From NCBI GenBank assembly GCA_039822005.1, contig JBCBMZ010000002.1, forward strand, positions 372,001 through 436,000: 64,000 nt of DNA, in the 5' to 3' direction. The notes under the pieces are model-generated. The model saw only the letters and a program-made list of their open reading frames with translations, did not search any database and was not told the origin of the DNA. Positions 17,656 through 25,944 of the stretch are shown here, one piece after another; within the stretch, counting starts at the first letter, position 1, and every line of letters begins with the position of its first letter. A program made the position numbers and the translations under genes. Origin of the DNA: JBCBDX01 sp039822005 (lineage in GTDB: Bacteria > Pseudomonadota > Alphaproteobacteria > Rhizobiales > Rhizobiaceae).

Positions 17656-17973
17656 ATGGGGGATAAGACTGTTACGCGGTCGGACTTGGCCGAAGCGGTT
17701 TACCGCGATGTGGGGCTTTCGCGTACAGAGTCCGCCACGCTCGTCGAAATGATAATTGATGAAATTTGTGATGCGATTGCGCGCGGTGAAACCGTTAAGC
17801 TTTCTTCCTTTGCAACATTTCAGGTAAGAGACAAAACCGAGCGTATTGGCCGCAATCCCAAAACCGGTGAGGAGGTGCCGATTTCCTCCCGTCGGGTGGT
17901 GACGTTTAAAGCGTCTAATGTTCTCAAACAGCGCGTGATTGAGGGCTATCAGCGCATAAACGGCAAAGCATAA
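17656..17973 (+). CDS. ihfA: Integration host factor alpha subunit
   Basis: Nucleoid protein that with IhfB bends DNA sharply at specific sites. The 105 residues show the HU/IHF fold: LAEAVYRDVGLSRTESATLV near the N-terminus, then the arm GRNPKTGEEVPISSRRVVTFKAS (about 65-87) containing the DNA-intercalating Pro. The gene lies 92 bases after fabH and 18 bases before a MerR-type regulator, a conserved pairing in Proteobacteria. Confidence 0.96.
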   Translation: MGDKTVTRSDLAEAVYRDVGLSRTESATLVEMIIDEICDAIARGETVKLSSFATFQVRDKTERIGRNPKTGEEVPISSRRVVTFKASNVLKQRVIEGYQRINGKA

Positions 17974-17991
17974 AAGAAATGAGGTGGAAAG

Positions 17992-18561
17992 TTGGATAAG
18001 AGCCCGGACGCTTTTCGCACGATCAGTGAAGTCGCTGACGAGCTTGATCTGCCCCAACATGTGCTGCGCTTCTGGGAAACACGTTTCTCGCAGATAAAGC
18101 CGCTCAAGCGTGGCGGTGGGCGTCGGTACTATCGCCCGACGGACGTGGACCTGCTTAACGGCATCCGGCACCTGCTCTACGATCAAGGCTACACAATCAA
18201 AGGTGTGCAAAAAATCCTGCGCGAAAGCGGTGTCCAATTTGTGGTTGCCATCGGCGCCGGTGATGCTGCCGCGCTTGAGCAAATGGCACAAAAGGCGGCT
18301 GCCCCGGCACCGCAACCCGAACCGCAACAAAAGCCGCCATCACCAGCCCGTCCCAACCTTGACGAGCCGGACGTCCTTGTTGGTCAGGCCCGGCCCAAAA
18401 ACCGGGCCATTTTCAATTTGGGTCGCTCAGCAGGTGCTGGTGAGGCAGCCCAGTCTGTGCCGCCTTCCACGCCAGAACTGTCCGGTGAGAACCGGGTTCT
18501 GTTGCAGGAGGCTCTTTTTGACCTGCTTGAGTGCAAGCGACTTCTTGATCAGGCGCGTTGA
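17992..18561 (+). CDS. MerR-family transcriptional regulator
   Basis: A 189-residue regulator with an N-terminal MerR HTH and wing (about 8-75): RTISEVADELDLPQHVLRFWE, then KRGGGRRYYRPTDVDLLNGI. The rest has a Pro/Gln-rich linker (about 100-125) and a short C-terminal helix (LLQEALFDLLECKRLL), with no obvious metal or drug-binding domain. It uses a TTG start after GAGGTGG. The ihfA-MerR-tRNA-Pro order is conserved in Alphaproteobacteria; its targets are unknown. Confidence 0.9.
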   Translation: MDKSPDAFRTISEVADELDLPQHVLRFWETRFSQIKPLKRGGGRRYYRPTDVDLLNGIRHLLYDQGYTIKGVQKILRESGVQFVVAIGAGDAAALEQMAQKAAAPAPQPEPQQKPPSPARPNLDEPDVLVGQARPKNRAIFNLGRSAGAGEAAQSVPPSTPELSGENRVLLQEALFDLLECKRLLDQAR

Positions 18562-18604
18562 GGCTTGCTCCCCATCGCATCCGTGCTTATAGCGGTTTTA
18601 CGGT

Positions 18605-18681
18605 CGGAGCGTAGCGCAGCCCGGTAGCGCACTACACTGGGGGTGTAGGGGTCGTGGGTTCGAATCCCGCCGCTCCGACCA
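18605..18681 (+). tRNA. tRNA-Pro (anticodon GGG)
   Basis: Acceptor CGGAGCG pairs with CGCTCCG; the D arm GCGCAGCCCGGTAGCGC, the anticodon stem-loop CTACA-CTGGGGG-TGTAG with GGG at 34-36, and the T loop GGTTCGAATCC are all present. The discriminator A and the CCA end are encoded. It lies 43 bases after the MerR gene. No integrase or attachment-site duplicate is seen beside it, although the polysaccharide locus begins just downstream. Confidence 0.97.
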
Positions 18682-18764
18682 GTCGAAACAGATGAGGGGC
18701 GGGCGTCGCTGTCTGGGCAACCAATATATACCGGTTTTGTCGAAACAGTTTCTCTCGGGATCGA

Positions 18765-20564
18765 TTGACAGGCTTTAGCGTTAATCAGTTTTTACCGGCC
18801 AATCAGCGTGGGCGTCAGCGGGTCGAGTTCTTTTCCACGCGTCTCTTCTCTTCGTTCCCTGAAGCGTCGATTGAGGGCCTTTCAAAGATTGCCGGTGACA
18901 AAAAGTCTTTGACCCGTTCGGTTCCGGGGCGGGCCAGCGCCACGCTTGCCTATTGGTATTATCGCCAAGGTGAGTTTGACCGCGCCCGGCACTATGTTGA
19001 TCAGATTGTATTGCCTCATTTTTTTACAGGCAAAAGGGAGTTGGCCGTCAAGGTTCTTCGGGCGCAAACCCATGCGGCTCTTGGTTCTTTTGAGCCGGCT
19101 CGAAAGTTGATCGATGAAAAATGGCCGTCCGGTCCGGCCAAGCAATTGAGCATGCCAATCCGCGCGGCGATTCTTCGCGGTCAAATGGACGATTATTCCA
19201 CGCGACCAAATGAACATCCGATACTGGCCTATCTCAATGAGCAGTGGCGTGCCGCAGGGCTCAGGCAAGTCTGTATTTTCGATGAGAGCCAGCCCTTTTC
19301 AGTGGCCAATCTCGCAGCTGATCCAAAATCGGTGTCCACCATCAAGCCAAGCGATCGCGGGAAAATCACGGTCATCTGCCCGGTTTATGATGTTGAGGAG
19401 ACGTTAGCCGGGATGCTACGGGGCCTTGCCGAGCAATCCTATGAAAATCTAGAGATCATCATCGTTGATGATGGCAGTACCGATGGCACCGCGGATATTG
19501 CCGCGAAGATATGCGCGGGTGACAAAAGGTTTCGCCTGATCCGCCAGTTGAAGAACATGGGCGGCTATGTTGCGCGCAATACGGCGCTTGCTGAAGCGAC
19601 CGGTGATTTTGTCAGCGTGCAATGTGGTGACGACTGGTCTCATCCCGATAAATTTGCCTGCGCGATAGAAACGCAAATGGGCAGTGATCGCCTTTACCAC
19701 TGGGCGGGCCGATTGCGCTTGACGTCTGAAAATCGGGCGTTGGAAGTCGGAAGATCCATATCGGGGTTGGTTCATGAAGAATGGCCATCTGCGCTCATGG
19801 GCACCGACCTTGTTCGATCAATGGGTGGATGGGACACAACGCGGATTGCCGGTGACACCGAGATGCATTTGCGCATCAATCGCGCCCATGGACTGGCGCG
19901 CGCCGACACACACCATGTCACCGTTCGGCCTGGTCTCGTCCTGTCACTGGCGGCGGTGATCGAAAACTCGCTCTCCTACGCCAAAAGAACCCATGTCACA
20001 ACAATCGCCTTTGGTGTGCGGCAGAACTATCGGTTGATGGGTGAGGTCTACTATAACAAGAATTCTGACGATCTGTCGCGGCGCACCGGCGTACAAGGCG
20101 CGCTCTACCCGGTGCCCGGCTTCATCAGGCCTGAGCGGGAAGAACCCACGCAGCTCAAAGTTGCGCTTGTTGGCGACTTTTCCGCACCGGAGTGGAACGA
20201 CCGAATAGCGGCGATGGTAAGTGCGTTGGGCGATCAGCTGGGCGTTTTCCAATATCCCGATTTCAATGCGCCCGAGCCGGACTACGCCGTGCCCTATGCG
20301 GTGTGTAAAATTCTCATGGAGAACGGGGCCTCTTTGTTGGCGGCTGGTGAGAAGGTCCAAGCCGACCGCCTGATCGTCGCGACAACCCACCAGCTACCCT
20401 ACAAGCTCGAAAGGTCGGCTCTGTTTACGTGTCGAAGCCTGGAGTTCATCGACGCACGCAGTGTAACGCCAAACGAGAAATTGTTGGATCAATTGAAGGC
20501 AAACCACTTCGTCGATGGCGGGGAGTTTCAAGTAAAGCGGCACACCGATTGGTCCGCGCTTTAA
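18765..20564 (+). CDS. Family 2 glycosyltransferase with extra N- and C-terminal regions
   Basis: A 599-residue cytoplasmic protein. The GT-A domain lies at about 197-420: ITVICPVYDVEETLAGMLRG, then EIIIVDDGSTDGTADIA with the metal/nucleotide Asp residues and QCGDDWSHPDKF. About 195 residues precede it, helical and TPR-like (AYWYYRQGEFDRARHYV), and about 170 residues of unknown fold follow. Such extended GT2 proteins occur in surface-polysaccharide loci, and this one starts the locus after tRNA-Pro. The TTG start is uncertain because no in-frame ATG is near. Donor and acceptor sugars cannot be told. Confidence 0.85.
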   Translation: MTGFSVNQFLPANQRGRQRVEFFSTRLFSSFPEASIEGLSKIAGDKKSLTRSVPGRASATLAYWYYRQGEFDRARHYVDQIVLPHFFTGKRELAVKVLRAQTHAALGSFEPARKLIDEKWPSGPAKQLSMPIRAAILRGQMDDYSTRPNEHPILAYLNEQWRAAGLRQVCIFDESQPFSVANLAADPKSVSTIKPSDRGKITVICPVYDVEETLAGMLRGLAEQSYENLEIIIVDDGSTDGTADIAAKICAGDKRFRLIRQLKNMGGYVARNTALAEATGDFVSVQCGDDWSHPDKFACAIETQMGSDRLYHWAGRLRLTSENRALEVGRSISGLVHEEWPSALMGTDLVRSMGGWDTTRIAGDTEMHLRINRAHGLARADTHHVTVRPGLVLSLAAVIENSLSYAKRTHVTTIAFGVRQNYRLMGEVYYNKNSDDLSRRTGVQGALYPVPGFIRPEREEPTQLKVALVGDFSAPEWNDRIAAMVSALGDQLGVFQYPDFNAPEPDYAVPYAVCKILMENGASLLAAGEKVQADRLIVATTHQLPYKLERSALFTCRSLEFIDARSVTPNEKLLDQLKANHFVDGGEFQVKRHTDWSAL

Positions 20565-20582
20565 AAAGCTCAGCTGTAACCT

Positions 20583-21185
20583 TCACCACATGCGTTCCGC
20601 TGCGTAGGCGGGGTAACCCGCATCATAGCCGTCAGCGTCAAAACCTTCCTTGGCCTCTTGCAGGAACTGCCCGGCGGACGGCACATCGGGGCGCGGTGTT
20701 TCTTGGTCCCACACGCCAGCGCGCATCAACGCTTTGGCACACTGGAAGTAAAGCTCGTTGATCGTGACATGAATGACCGTACGCGGCAGCTTTTCACCCT
20801 TGGCAAATTGCCCGGTCATCGCCGGATCATCCGTGACGACGGCCGTACCATTGACCCGAACAACATTGTTGGCACCCTGAACGAAAAACATCAGGCTCAC
20901 CCGCTTGTCACGAACGATATTTTTCAGCGTGTCCAACCGGTTGTTGCCGCGCCAATCCGGCATGAGGATCGTCTTTTCATCGGCGATGGAAACGACTGAA
21001 CCATTGTCACCACGCGGGCTTGCATCTGTGCCTTCAGGTCCAACCGTTGAAACAATCACCAGTCGTGATGCCTCGATGAAACGCGCATAGAGAGGTGTCA
21101 TCCGGCCGGCCACTTTTTCAAGAGAAAGCGGATTGACCGCTGTGTAGATTTCCTCAAGTTCTTCGACGCTCGATATGGTTTTCAT
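20583..21185 (-). CDS. Pyridoxamine 5'-phosphate oxidase-like FMN-binding protein
   Basis: A 200-residue split-barrel flavoprotein of the PNPO-like superfamily (MSMEG_1061-type). Conserved features are FIEASRLVIVSTVGPEGTDASPRGD (about 37-61), ILMPDWRGNNRLDTLKNI (73-90) and the C-terminal WDQETPRPDVPSAGQFL. It probably binds FMN or F420 and reduces an unknown substrate; true PdxH function is unlikely. The ATG at 21185 is preferred over GTG 21194. It lies between polysaccharide genes but convergent with the GT2 gene, so it may be an insertion of unrelated function. Confidence 0.82.
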   Translation of the reverse strand: MKTISSVEELEEIYTAVNPLSLEKVAGRMTPLYARFIEASRLVIVSTVGPEGTDASPRGDNGSVVSIADEKTILMPDWRGNNRLDTLKNIVRDKRVSLMFFVQGANNVVRVNGTAVVTDDPAMTGQFAKGEKLPRTVIHVTINELYFQCAKALMRAGVWDQETPRPDVPSAGQFLQEAKEGFDADGYDAGYPAYAAERMW

Positions 21186-21239
21186 GGCGCTCACCCTTTT
21201 GCGCGGTCATCGCAGAATTGCGGCTACTCGACAAGCATG

Positions 21240-22472
21240 TCAGGGAGACTTGGCACCTGCCTGCCAACGCGCCTCCAGCGCTACGCAGCCCCAAATCATG
21301 CCAAGGATCAGGAAGAAGTGACGCCAATGGTCGGTATCGATGACGTAGCCGATGATCGTATGGCCGACGAAAACAACCCAGGCGCACATGAGCAAGCCCT
21401 GCCAAGGCCGGTTGCGGAACATGATGCGCAAGCCAATTCCGATCGTCCAGAACACCAATAGGACATAAGCGACAAAGCCGACCCATGAATAATCAAACAG
21501 GGCTTTGAGCCAGATATTGTGCGTGTCTTCACCGAAGATTTGGCCGAACTGAAGTGGGCCAATGCCGAACGGATGTTCCAGTGCCATTTTCAAGCCGATC
21601 CAGTGGCGGGCAAAGCGACCTTCACGCGCACCGTCATAACTCTGGACCAGTTGCGCGCGTTCGGTGAAAACATCGCGCACAACGTCAAACTGTAACGCGA
21701 TCATCAGGCCGACAAGCGCTGTTGATACCGCAACAATGGCCATGATCAGGACACGCAAGCGCAATCGGTTGGAACCACTTGCTGCAACTGTCAAAATGGC
21801 CAGCATGGCGGTGCAGACGATCAGCATGCCCCAGCCCGCGCGCGAAAAAGACAAGAACAGACCCAGCAGAAGAACCAGTGTCATGACCAGTCTCGGTAAA
21901 AGGCTCGCCAGTTTGCCAGTCATCAATCCATACATGCAGTAGAGCGTTGGCAGCATCAAAAACGGAGCAAAGACATTTGGATCTTCAAAGACGCCGCGCG
22001 CACGGCCATAGCGGGTGAAAACCTCGCCACCCGGGAGAAGACCAAGATAGCCGAGGATGCCGGCGCTTGCGGTCAAAAGTGCCGCTGCCAGATAGCCGTT
22101 GATGATGATGTTCAGTCGCCGGTGATCGGCGGAAATCACGGCTGCAAAAAAGATCGAGGTGAATGCCAGGAAGAACGAGACCAGCACATACATCAGCTGG
22201 CTGGCGATGTTTGGTAGCACGAGAAGCGAGATGACGCCGCCAATATTAAACACCACCAAGAGGATTATCAGGGGCGCTGTTGCCCGTGGAATGCGCAGGC
22301 CAAACAAGGCCCACACGGGGATGAGCATGGCCATAAACAGTTCGTACGGTGCCGGTTCATTGATGACGAAACCCGATAGAAAAGCCCCGACAAAAAGCGC
22401 CATGGTAGACAGCGCCGCGGCTATGGCGCGGTTCTTGGCGGGTAGATCAACGCTGAAACTGGCCGCGCTCAA
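21240..22472 (-). CDS. O-antigen ligase/polymerase-like membrane protein (Wzy/ExoQ type)
   Basis: A 410-residue inner-membrane protein with about 11 hydrophobic segments and a long periplasmic loop (about 265-315) holding GAREGRFARHWIGLKMALEHP and FGIGPLQFGQIFGEDTHNIWLKALFD. The second string, with the conserved HN, is the Wzy_C (O-antigen ligase) signature. In an exopolysaccharide locus the likely role is polymerisation of lipid-linked repeat units in the periplasm. The TTG start overlaps the stop of the sugar transferase gene (TTGA), showing coupling. Confidence 0.85.
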   Translation of the reverse strand: MSAASFSVDLPAKNRAIAAALSTMALFVGAFLSGFVINEPAPYELFMAMLIPVWALFGLRIPRATAPLIILLVVFNIGGVISLLVLPNIASQLMYVLVSFFLAFTSIFFAAVISADHRRLNIIINGYLAAALLTASAGILGYLGLLPGGEVFTRYGRARGVFEDPNVFAPFLMLPTLYCMYGLMTGKLASLLPRLVMTLVLLLGLFLSFSRAGWGMLIVCTAMLAILTVAASGSNRLRLRVLIMAIVAVSTALVGLMIALQFDVVRDVFTERAQLVQSYDGAREGRFARHWIGLKMALEHPFGIGPLQFGQIFGEDTHNIWLKALFDYSWVGFVAYVLLVFWTIGIGLRIMFRNRPWQGLLMCAWVVFVGHTIIGYVIDTDHWRHFFLILGMIWGCVALEARWQAGAKSP

Positions 22473-24007
22473 TAGGCGTTTTCCGTGTTCAACAGGCGGA
22501 TCGGCGTGAGAAACAGGATTTTTAAATCAAACAGCAAAGACCAGTTCTCGATATAATAGAGGTCGAACTCGGTGCGCTTTTTAATTTTTTCATCGACATC
22601 GATCTCGCCACGCCATCCATTGATCTGCGCCCATCCGGTCACCCCGGGCTTCACGCGGTGACGGGCAAAATAGCCGTCAACGACTTCGCCATAGAGCTTG
22701 TCATGTGTCTGGGCATGCATGGCATGGGGGCGCGGGCCGACGAGGGAGAGATCCCCGCGTAGTGCGTTGAAAAACTGCGGAAACTCATCAATCGACGTCT
22801 TGCGGATAAAACGGCCGACCGGCGTGACGCGCGGATCGCCTTTTGTCACGGCGTTCTTGGCTGTCTTGTCTTGTTGATCGACATACATGGACCGGAATTT
22901 GTATACGTTGATGATTTCATTGTTAAAGCCGTGCCGCTTTTGAACAAAGATGATCGGGCCTTTGGACGTCAGCTTCACCGCAAGTGCGGTAGCCAGCATG
23001 ATCGGCGACAACATCAGAATAAAAAAAATCGAAAAGAACACGTCAAACGCGCGTTTGGCAACGGAATCCCAGTCGCGGATCGGTCGATCGAAAATGTCAA
23101 ACATCGGTACGCTACCGACATAGGAATAAGTGCGGGGACGAAAGCGCAATCGGTGCGCGTGCGCAGAAAGGCGTATGTCTACCGGAAGCACCCAGAGTTT
23201 TTTCAGCATGCGCAGAACACGATCTTCCGCGTTGAGAGGTAGCGAGACGATGAGCATGCCAATGCGGGCCCGGCGGGTGAATTCGACCAATTGTTCAACA
23301 TTGCCAAGTTTCGGATAGCCAGCGACAATCGGAGGAGAGCGGTCATCATTGCGGTCATCGAAAACACCGCAAATCCGTATGTCATTATCGGGTTGACGCT
23401 CCAAAGCGCGCACAAGTTTTTCAGCCGGTTCGCCGCCGCCAACGATCACTGCCCGGCGTTCGATCGTGCCGTTTCGGGCCCATTTTCGCACGCGGTGGTT
23501 TACCAGCAAGCGCAGGAGGGCCAGCACAAAGAGCGAGGCAAGAAACCAGGAGCCGAACCAGACACGGCTGTACTCTTCCGACACTTTCAGGAAAAACGCC
23601 GTCAGTGCCAACACGGAAAACACGCCGAGAAGCGCAAAGGCGATTCGCGGGAATGTGTTAAGCGTGTTGCGGATGGCCCGAATGGTGAAAGCATCGAGGA
23701 CTTCAGCGAAGACCATATAAAGGCAACCGCCGGCAAACGCCGCGCCGACGTAGCGATAAGGTATGCCAAACCCTGCGCCGACATAGGTAAACATGATCGC
23801 AACGCCCAAAAGTGCAATGGCGGCAATCTCACCGAGCCTCAAAAGGCCGCTCACCATGGCCGGTGAAACGGTTTCGCGCGCATATTCCTGAGCGATTCGC
23901 TCGGCCAGATCACTCAGTGAAGTATCTTTGACAACGAGTTCCTCGCCATCGTCAAATTCACGGACTTTGGAAGCGCTAAAGCGCAGTTTTGGATCGACGT
24001 CGTTCAT
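22469..24007 (-). CDS. Undecaprenyl-phosphate sugar phosphotransferase (initiating enzyme, WcaJ/ExoY type)
   Basis: Transfers the first sugar phosphate to undecaprenyl phosphate on the inner membrane. The 512-residue protein has four N-terminal membrane segments, a Rossmann-like CoA-binding region (about 185-290, RRAVIVGGGEPAEKLVRAL) and the C-terminal bacterial sugar transferase domain (about 319-512). That domain has KRAFDVFFS, KFRSMYVDQ, RKTSIDEFPQFFNALRGDLS and LVGPRPHA. Glucose is the usual sugar for this architecture but is inferred. ATG 24007 is chosen over GTG 24010. It is 4 bases overlapped with the polymerase-like gene. Confidence 0.92.
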   Translation of the reverse strand: MNDVDPKLRFSASKVREFDDGEELVVKDTSLSDLAERIAQEYARETVSPAMVSGLLRLGEIAAIALLGVAIMFTYVGAGFGIPYRYVGAAFAGGCLYMVFAEVLDAFTIRAIRNTLNTFPRIAFALLGVFSVLALTAFFLKVSEEYSRVWFGSWFLASLFVLALLRLLVNHRVRKWARNGTIERRAVIVGGGEPAEKLVRALERQPDNDIRICGVFDDRNDDRSPPIVAGYPKLGNVEQLVEFTRRARIGMLIVSLPLNAEDRVLRMLKKLWVLPVDIRLSAHAHRLRFRPRTYSYVGSVPMFDIFDRPIRDWDSVAKRAFDVFFSIFFILMLSPIMLATALAVKLTSKGPIIFVQKRHGFNNEIINVYKFRSMYVDQQDKTAKNAVTKGDPRVTPVGRFIRKTSIDEFPQFFNALRGDLSLVGPRPHAMHAQTHDKLYGEVVDGYFARHRVKPGVTGWAQINGWRGEIDVDEKIKKRTEFDLYYIENWSLLFDLKILFLTPIRLLNTENAY

Positions 24008-24077
24008 CACGTACCCGTATAGTCAGTTGCGGGCACCCTACCGGACCATCATTAAAAAACGTTTTCGCCGAGCGAAA

Positions 24078-25211
24078 TTAGCTGGCGAGGGCTTTTTGGT
24101 AGACGTCCATGACGGCGTTGCCCATGACTTCGGACGAAAAACGTTCTTTGAGGGTGTCGATCTTGGGCATGGAGGCTTGCAACGGCGCGGGGTCTTCCAG
24201 GAACCCGCGCATGGCGTTTTCCAAAGCGTCGACTTCAGGTCTTATGAGTCTGGAATCTGTGCCGGAAAAAATCTCGGGAATGCCACCCACCGCGCTCGCA
24301 ATGATTGGCATACCGGCGCCCAGTGTCTCCAAGACAATGTAGGGCATGGCCTCGGCACGTGAGGGCATCACAACGCATCGCGCGTTTGCAAGTGCATTGC
24401 GGGCAGGCATAAGGCCATGGCGGTCGATGACATCTTGCAGACCATTTTCTGCAATCATCCGGTCTGCATCAGCTTGCTCCGGTCCGCTGCCAACCATCAA
24501 CACCCGGACCTTTGTCAGGCCGCCGTCCACGAGCCGCCTGGCGGCCTCGATCACAAGATCATAGCCCTTCAATTCCCGAATTTCTCCGATAAACACGAAG
24601 TCGTAGGGGTCGCTGGTTGTGGTGACCGGTTCAAATTCGGCTGCTGCCAGGCCATTATAGATAATGTGAGAAGGGCAAGTGGGCTCGCCGATTTTCGCCC
24701 TATATGTATCTTGCTCATATTGGGCAACGAACATGAGTGCATCTGTTTGTCGTTCCAGCATGCGCTCTGCGGCAAAATACAGTTTTCCGATACGCGAAGC
24801 TGGGTCAAAATGCAGACTGCCGCCATGGGGAGAATAGGCGCGAACGACGTTACGGCCTCCGGAAGCAAGTTTGCCCACGGCCCGCCCATATACTCCACCT
24901 TTGGCGCCGTGGCCGTGAATGACATCCGGACTGATCTTCTTTAACAATTTCAGTACGTTGCGACCGGCGCGAATGTCCGCTAATCCCACCGAACGCGGCA
25001 TTGCAATGCGGTGAGCGTTGATCCCTGCCGTTTCCACAAGATCAGCCAAGCCGTTTTCGTTGTAGCCCGGCGTGCTCGGAGCATCGCAAATAATGGTGAC
25101 GTCATGGCCCAGCGCTTTATGGTGTAACGCCAAGTCGCGTACATGGCGAAATACTCCGCCCATGGGCGCGCGCATAATGTGAACGATGCGCAACCGGTTG
25201 CCCGAAGTCAT
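24078..25211 (-). CDS. Family 4 glycosyltransferase
   Basis: A 377-residue GT-B enzyme. The N-terminal half has the acceptor-side glycine-rich loop RAPMGGVFRHVRDLA (13-27) and DVIHGHGAKGGVYG; the C-terminal half has the donor site FIGEIRELKGYDLVIEAA and the nucleotide-sugar motif PSRAEAMPYIVLETLGAGMPIIAS (E-x7-E). It acts in the cytoplasm on lipid-linked repeat units. It starts 6 bases after the export lipoprotein gene ends and is in the same operon direction as the sugar transferase. Confidence 0.9.
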   Translation of the reverse strand: MTSGNRLRIVHIMRAPMGGVFRHVRDLALHHKALGHDVTIICDAPSTPGYNENGLADLVETAGINAHRIAMPRSVGLADIRAGRNVLKLLKKISPDVIHGHGAKGGVYGRAVGKLASGGRNVVRAYSPHGGSLHFDPASRIGKLYFAAERMLERQTDALMFVAQYEQDTYRAKIGEPTCPSHIIYNGLAAAEFEPVTTTSDPYDFVFIGEIRELKGYDLVIEAARRLVDGGLTKVRVLMVGSGPEQADADRMIAENGLQDVIDRHGLMPARNALANARCVVMPSRAEAMPYIVLETLGAGMPIIASAVGGIPEIFSGTDSRLIRPEVDALENAMRGFLEDPAPLQASMPKIDTLKERFSSEVMGNAVMDVYQKALAS

Positions 25212-25217
25212 GGTGTT

Positions 25218-25790
25218 TTAGAACAACCGTTCGCGCACATAGATCGTATCGCCCGGCATGATCGGATCCGATATGGCGACCCGTCCCGTGATGATCTGGC
25301 CGTTTATCTGTCTGGTGATGTCCGCGCTGCCTTGGTTTGCGCGCACGTTAAAGCCGCCCGCAGAGGCAATTGCTGTTTGCACCGTCATGCCCGGCGAGTA
25401 CGCGTACTGCCCGGCTGCGCCAACTTCGCCCATGATGAAGATCGGGCGGTAGGTCGACACTTCAACGGCCACATCGGGATCACGCAAAAACCCGGCGCTC
25501 AAACGTGCTGCAAGGGCCGCCTCCATCTGTTGGACGGTGCGCCCGCGTGCCGCTACTTGGCCGACAAGGGGAAATGAGATGTAACCGGACTTGTCCACCG
25601 CATATGTATTGGTCAGGTCCCCCTGATCGAAAACGGTGACCCTTACCGCATCGCCCGCATCAAGCACATATGGCTGGTTGATGATGTCATGAAATGCAGG
25701 TGGAGCGGGTTGATAGCCCGTGCAGGCTGTAAGCCCGCCAAGGGCGAGAGCGGCACAAATGGCCCGGGTGGATTTCAAAAACGCAAACAT
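25218..25790 (-). CDS. Polysaccharide export lipoprotein (Wza/ExoF-like)
   Basis: A 190-residue outer-membrane or periplasmic export component. A lipoprotein signal ends in LTACTG (lipid Cys about residue 23); the Poly_export domain follows (about 38-115; LDAGDAVRVTVFDQGDLTNTY, SGYISFPLVGQV), then one SLBB domain (about 120-190; PIFIMGEVGAAGQYAYSPG). It is shorter than Wza and lacks the C-terminal membrane helix, like other small alphaproteobacterial members. ATG 25790 gives the signal peptide; a GTG at 25814 is the alternative. It is divergent from the Wzz-like gene. Confidence 0.92.
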   Translation of the reverse strand: MFAFLKSTRAICAALALGGLTACTGYQPAPPAFHDIINQPYVLDAGDAVRVTVFDQGDLTNTYAVDKSGYISFPLVGQVAARGRTVQQMEAALAARLSAGFLRDPDVAVEVSTYRPIFIMGEVGAAGQYAYSPGMTVQTAIASAGGFNVRANQGSADITRQINGQIITGRVAISDPIMPGDTIYVRERLF

Positions 25791-25944
25791 GGCACTCACA
25801 TCGGTTTCCCGCACAATTGCCTTGTTATCGCTCTGTTAGGGTTAATGGGCGGTAAAGCGATCCATCACGGTAGTTTACCCGTTGGTTACCATGCGGGTTT
25901 ACCATGCGGGTCAAGTTACGTGTTGTGTTCGGAGTTTGAGTGAC

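Noticed and set aside
17218..18330. 370-codon minus-strand frame opposite fabH, ihfA and the MerR gene
   Set aside because: Lies across three conserved plus-strand genes and shows no family features.
18605..18764. Genomic-island attachment site at tRNA-Pro
   Set aside because: No integrase gene and no direct repeat of the tRNA 3' end was found within the window.
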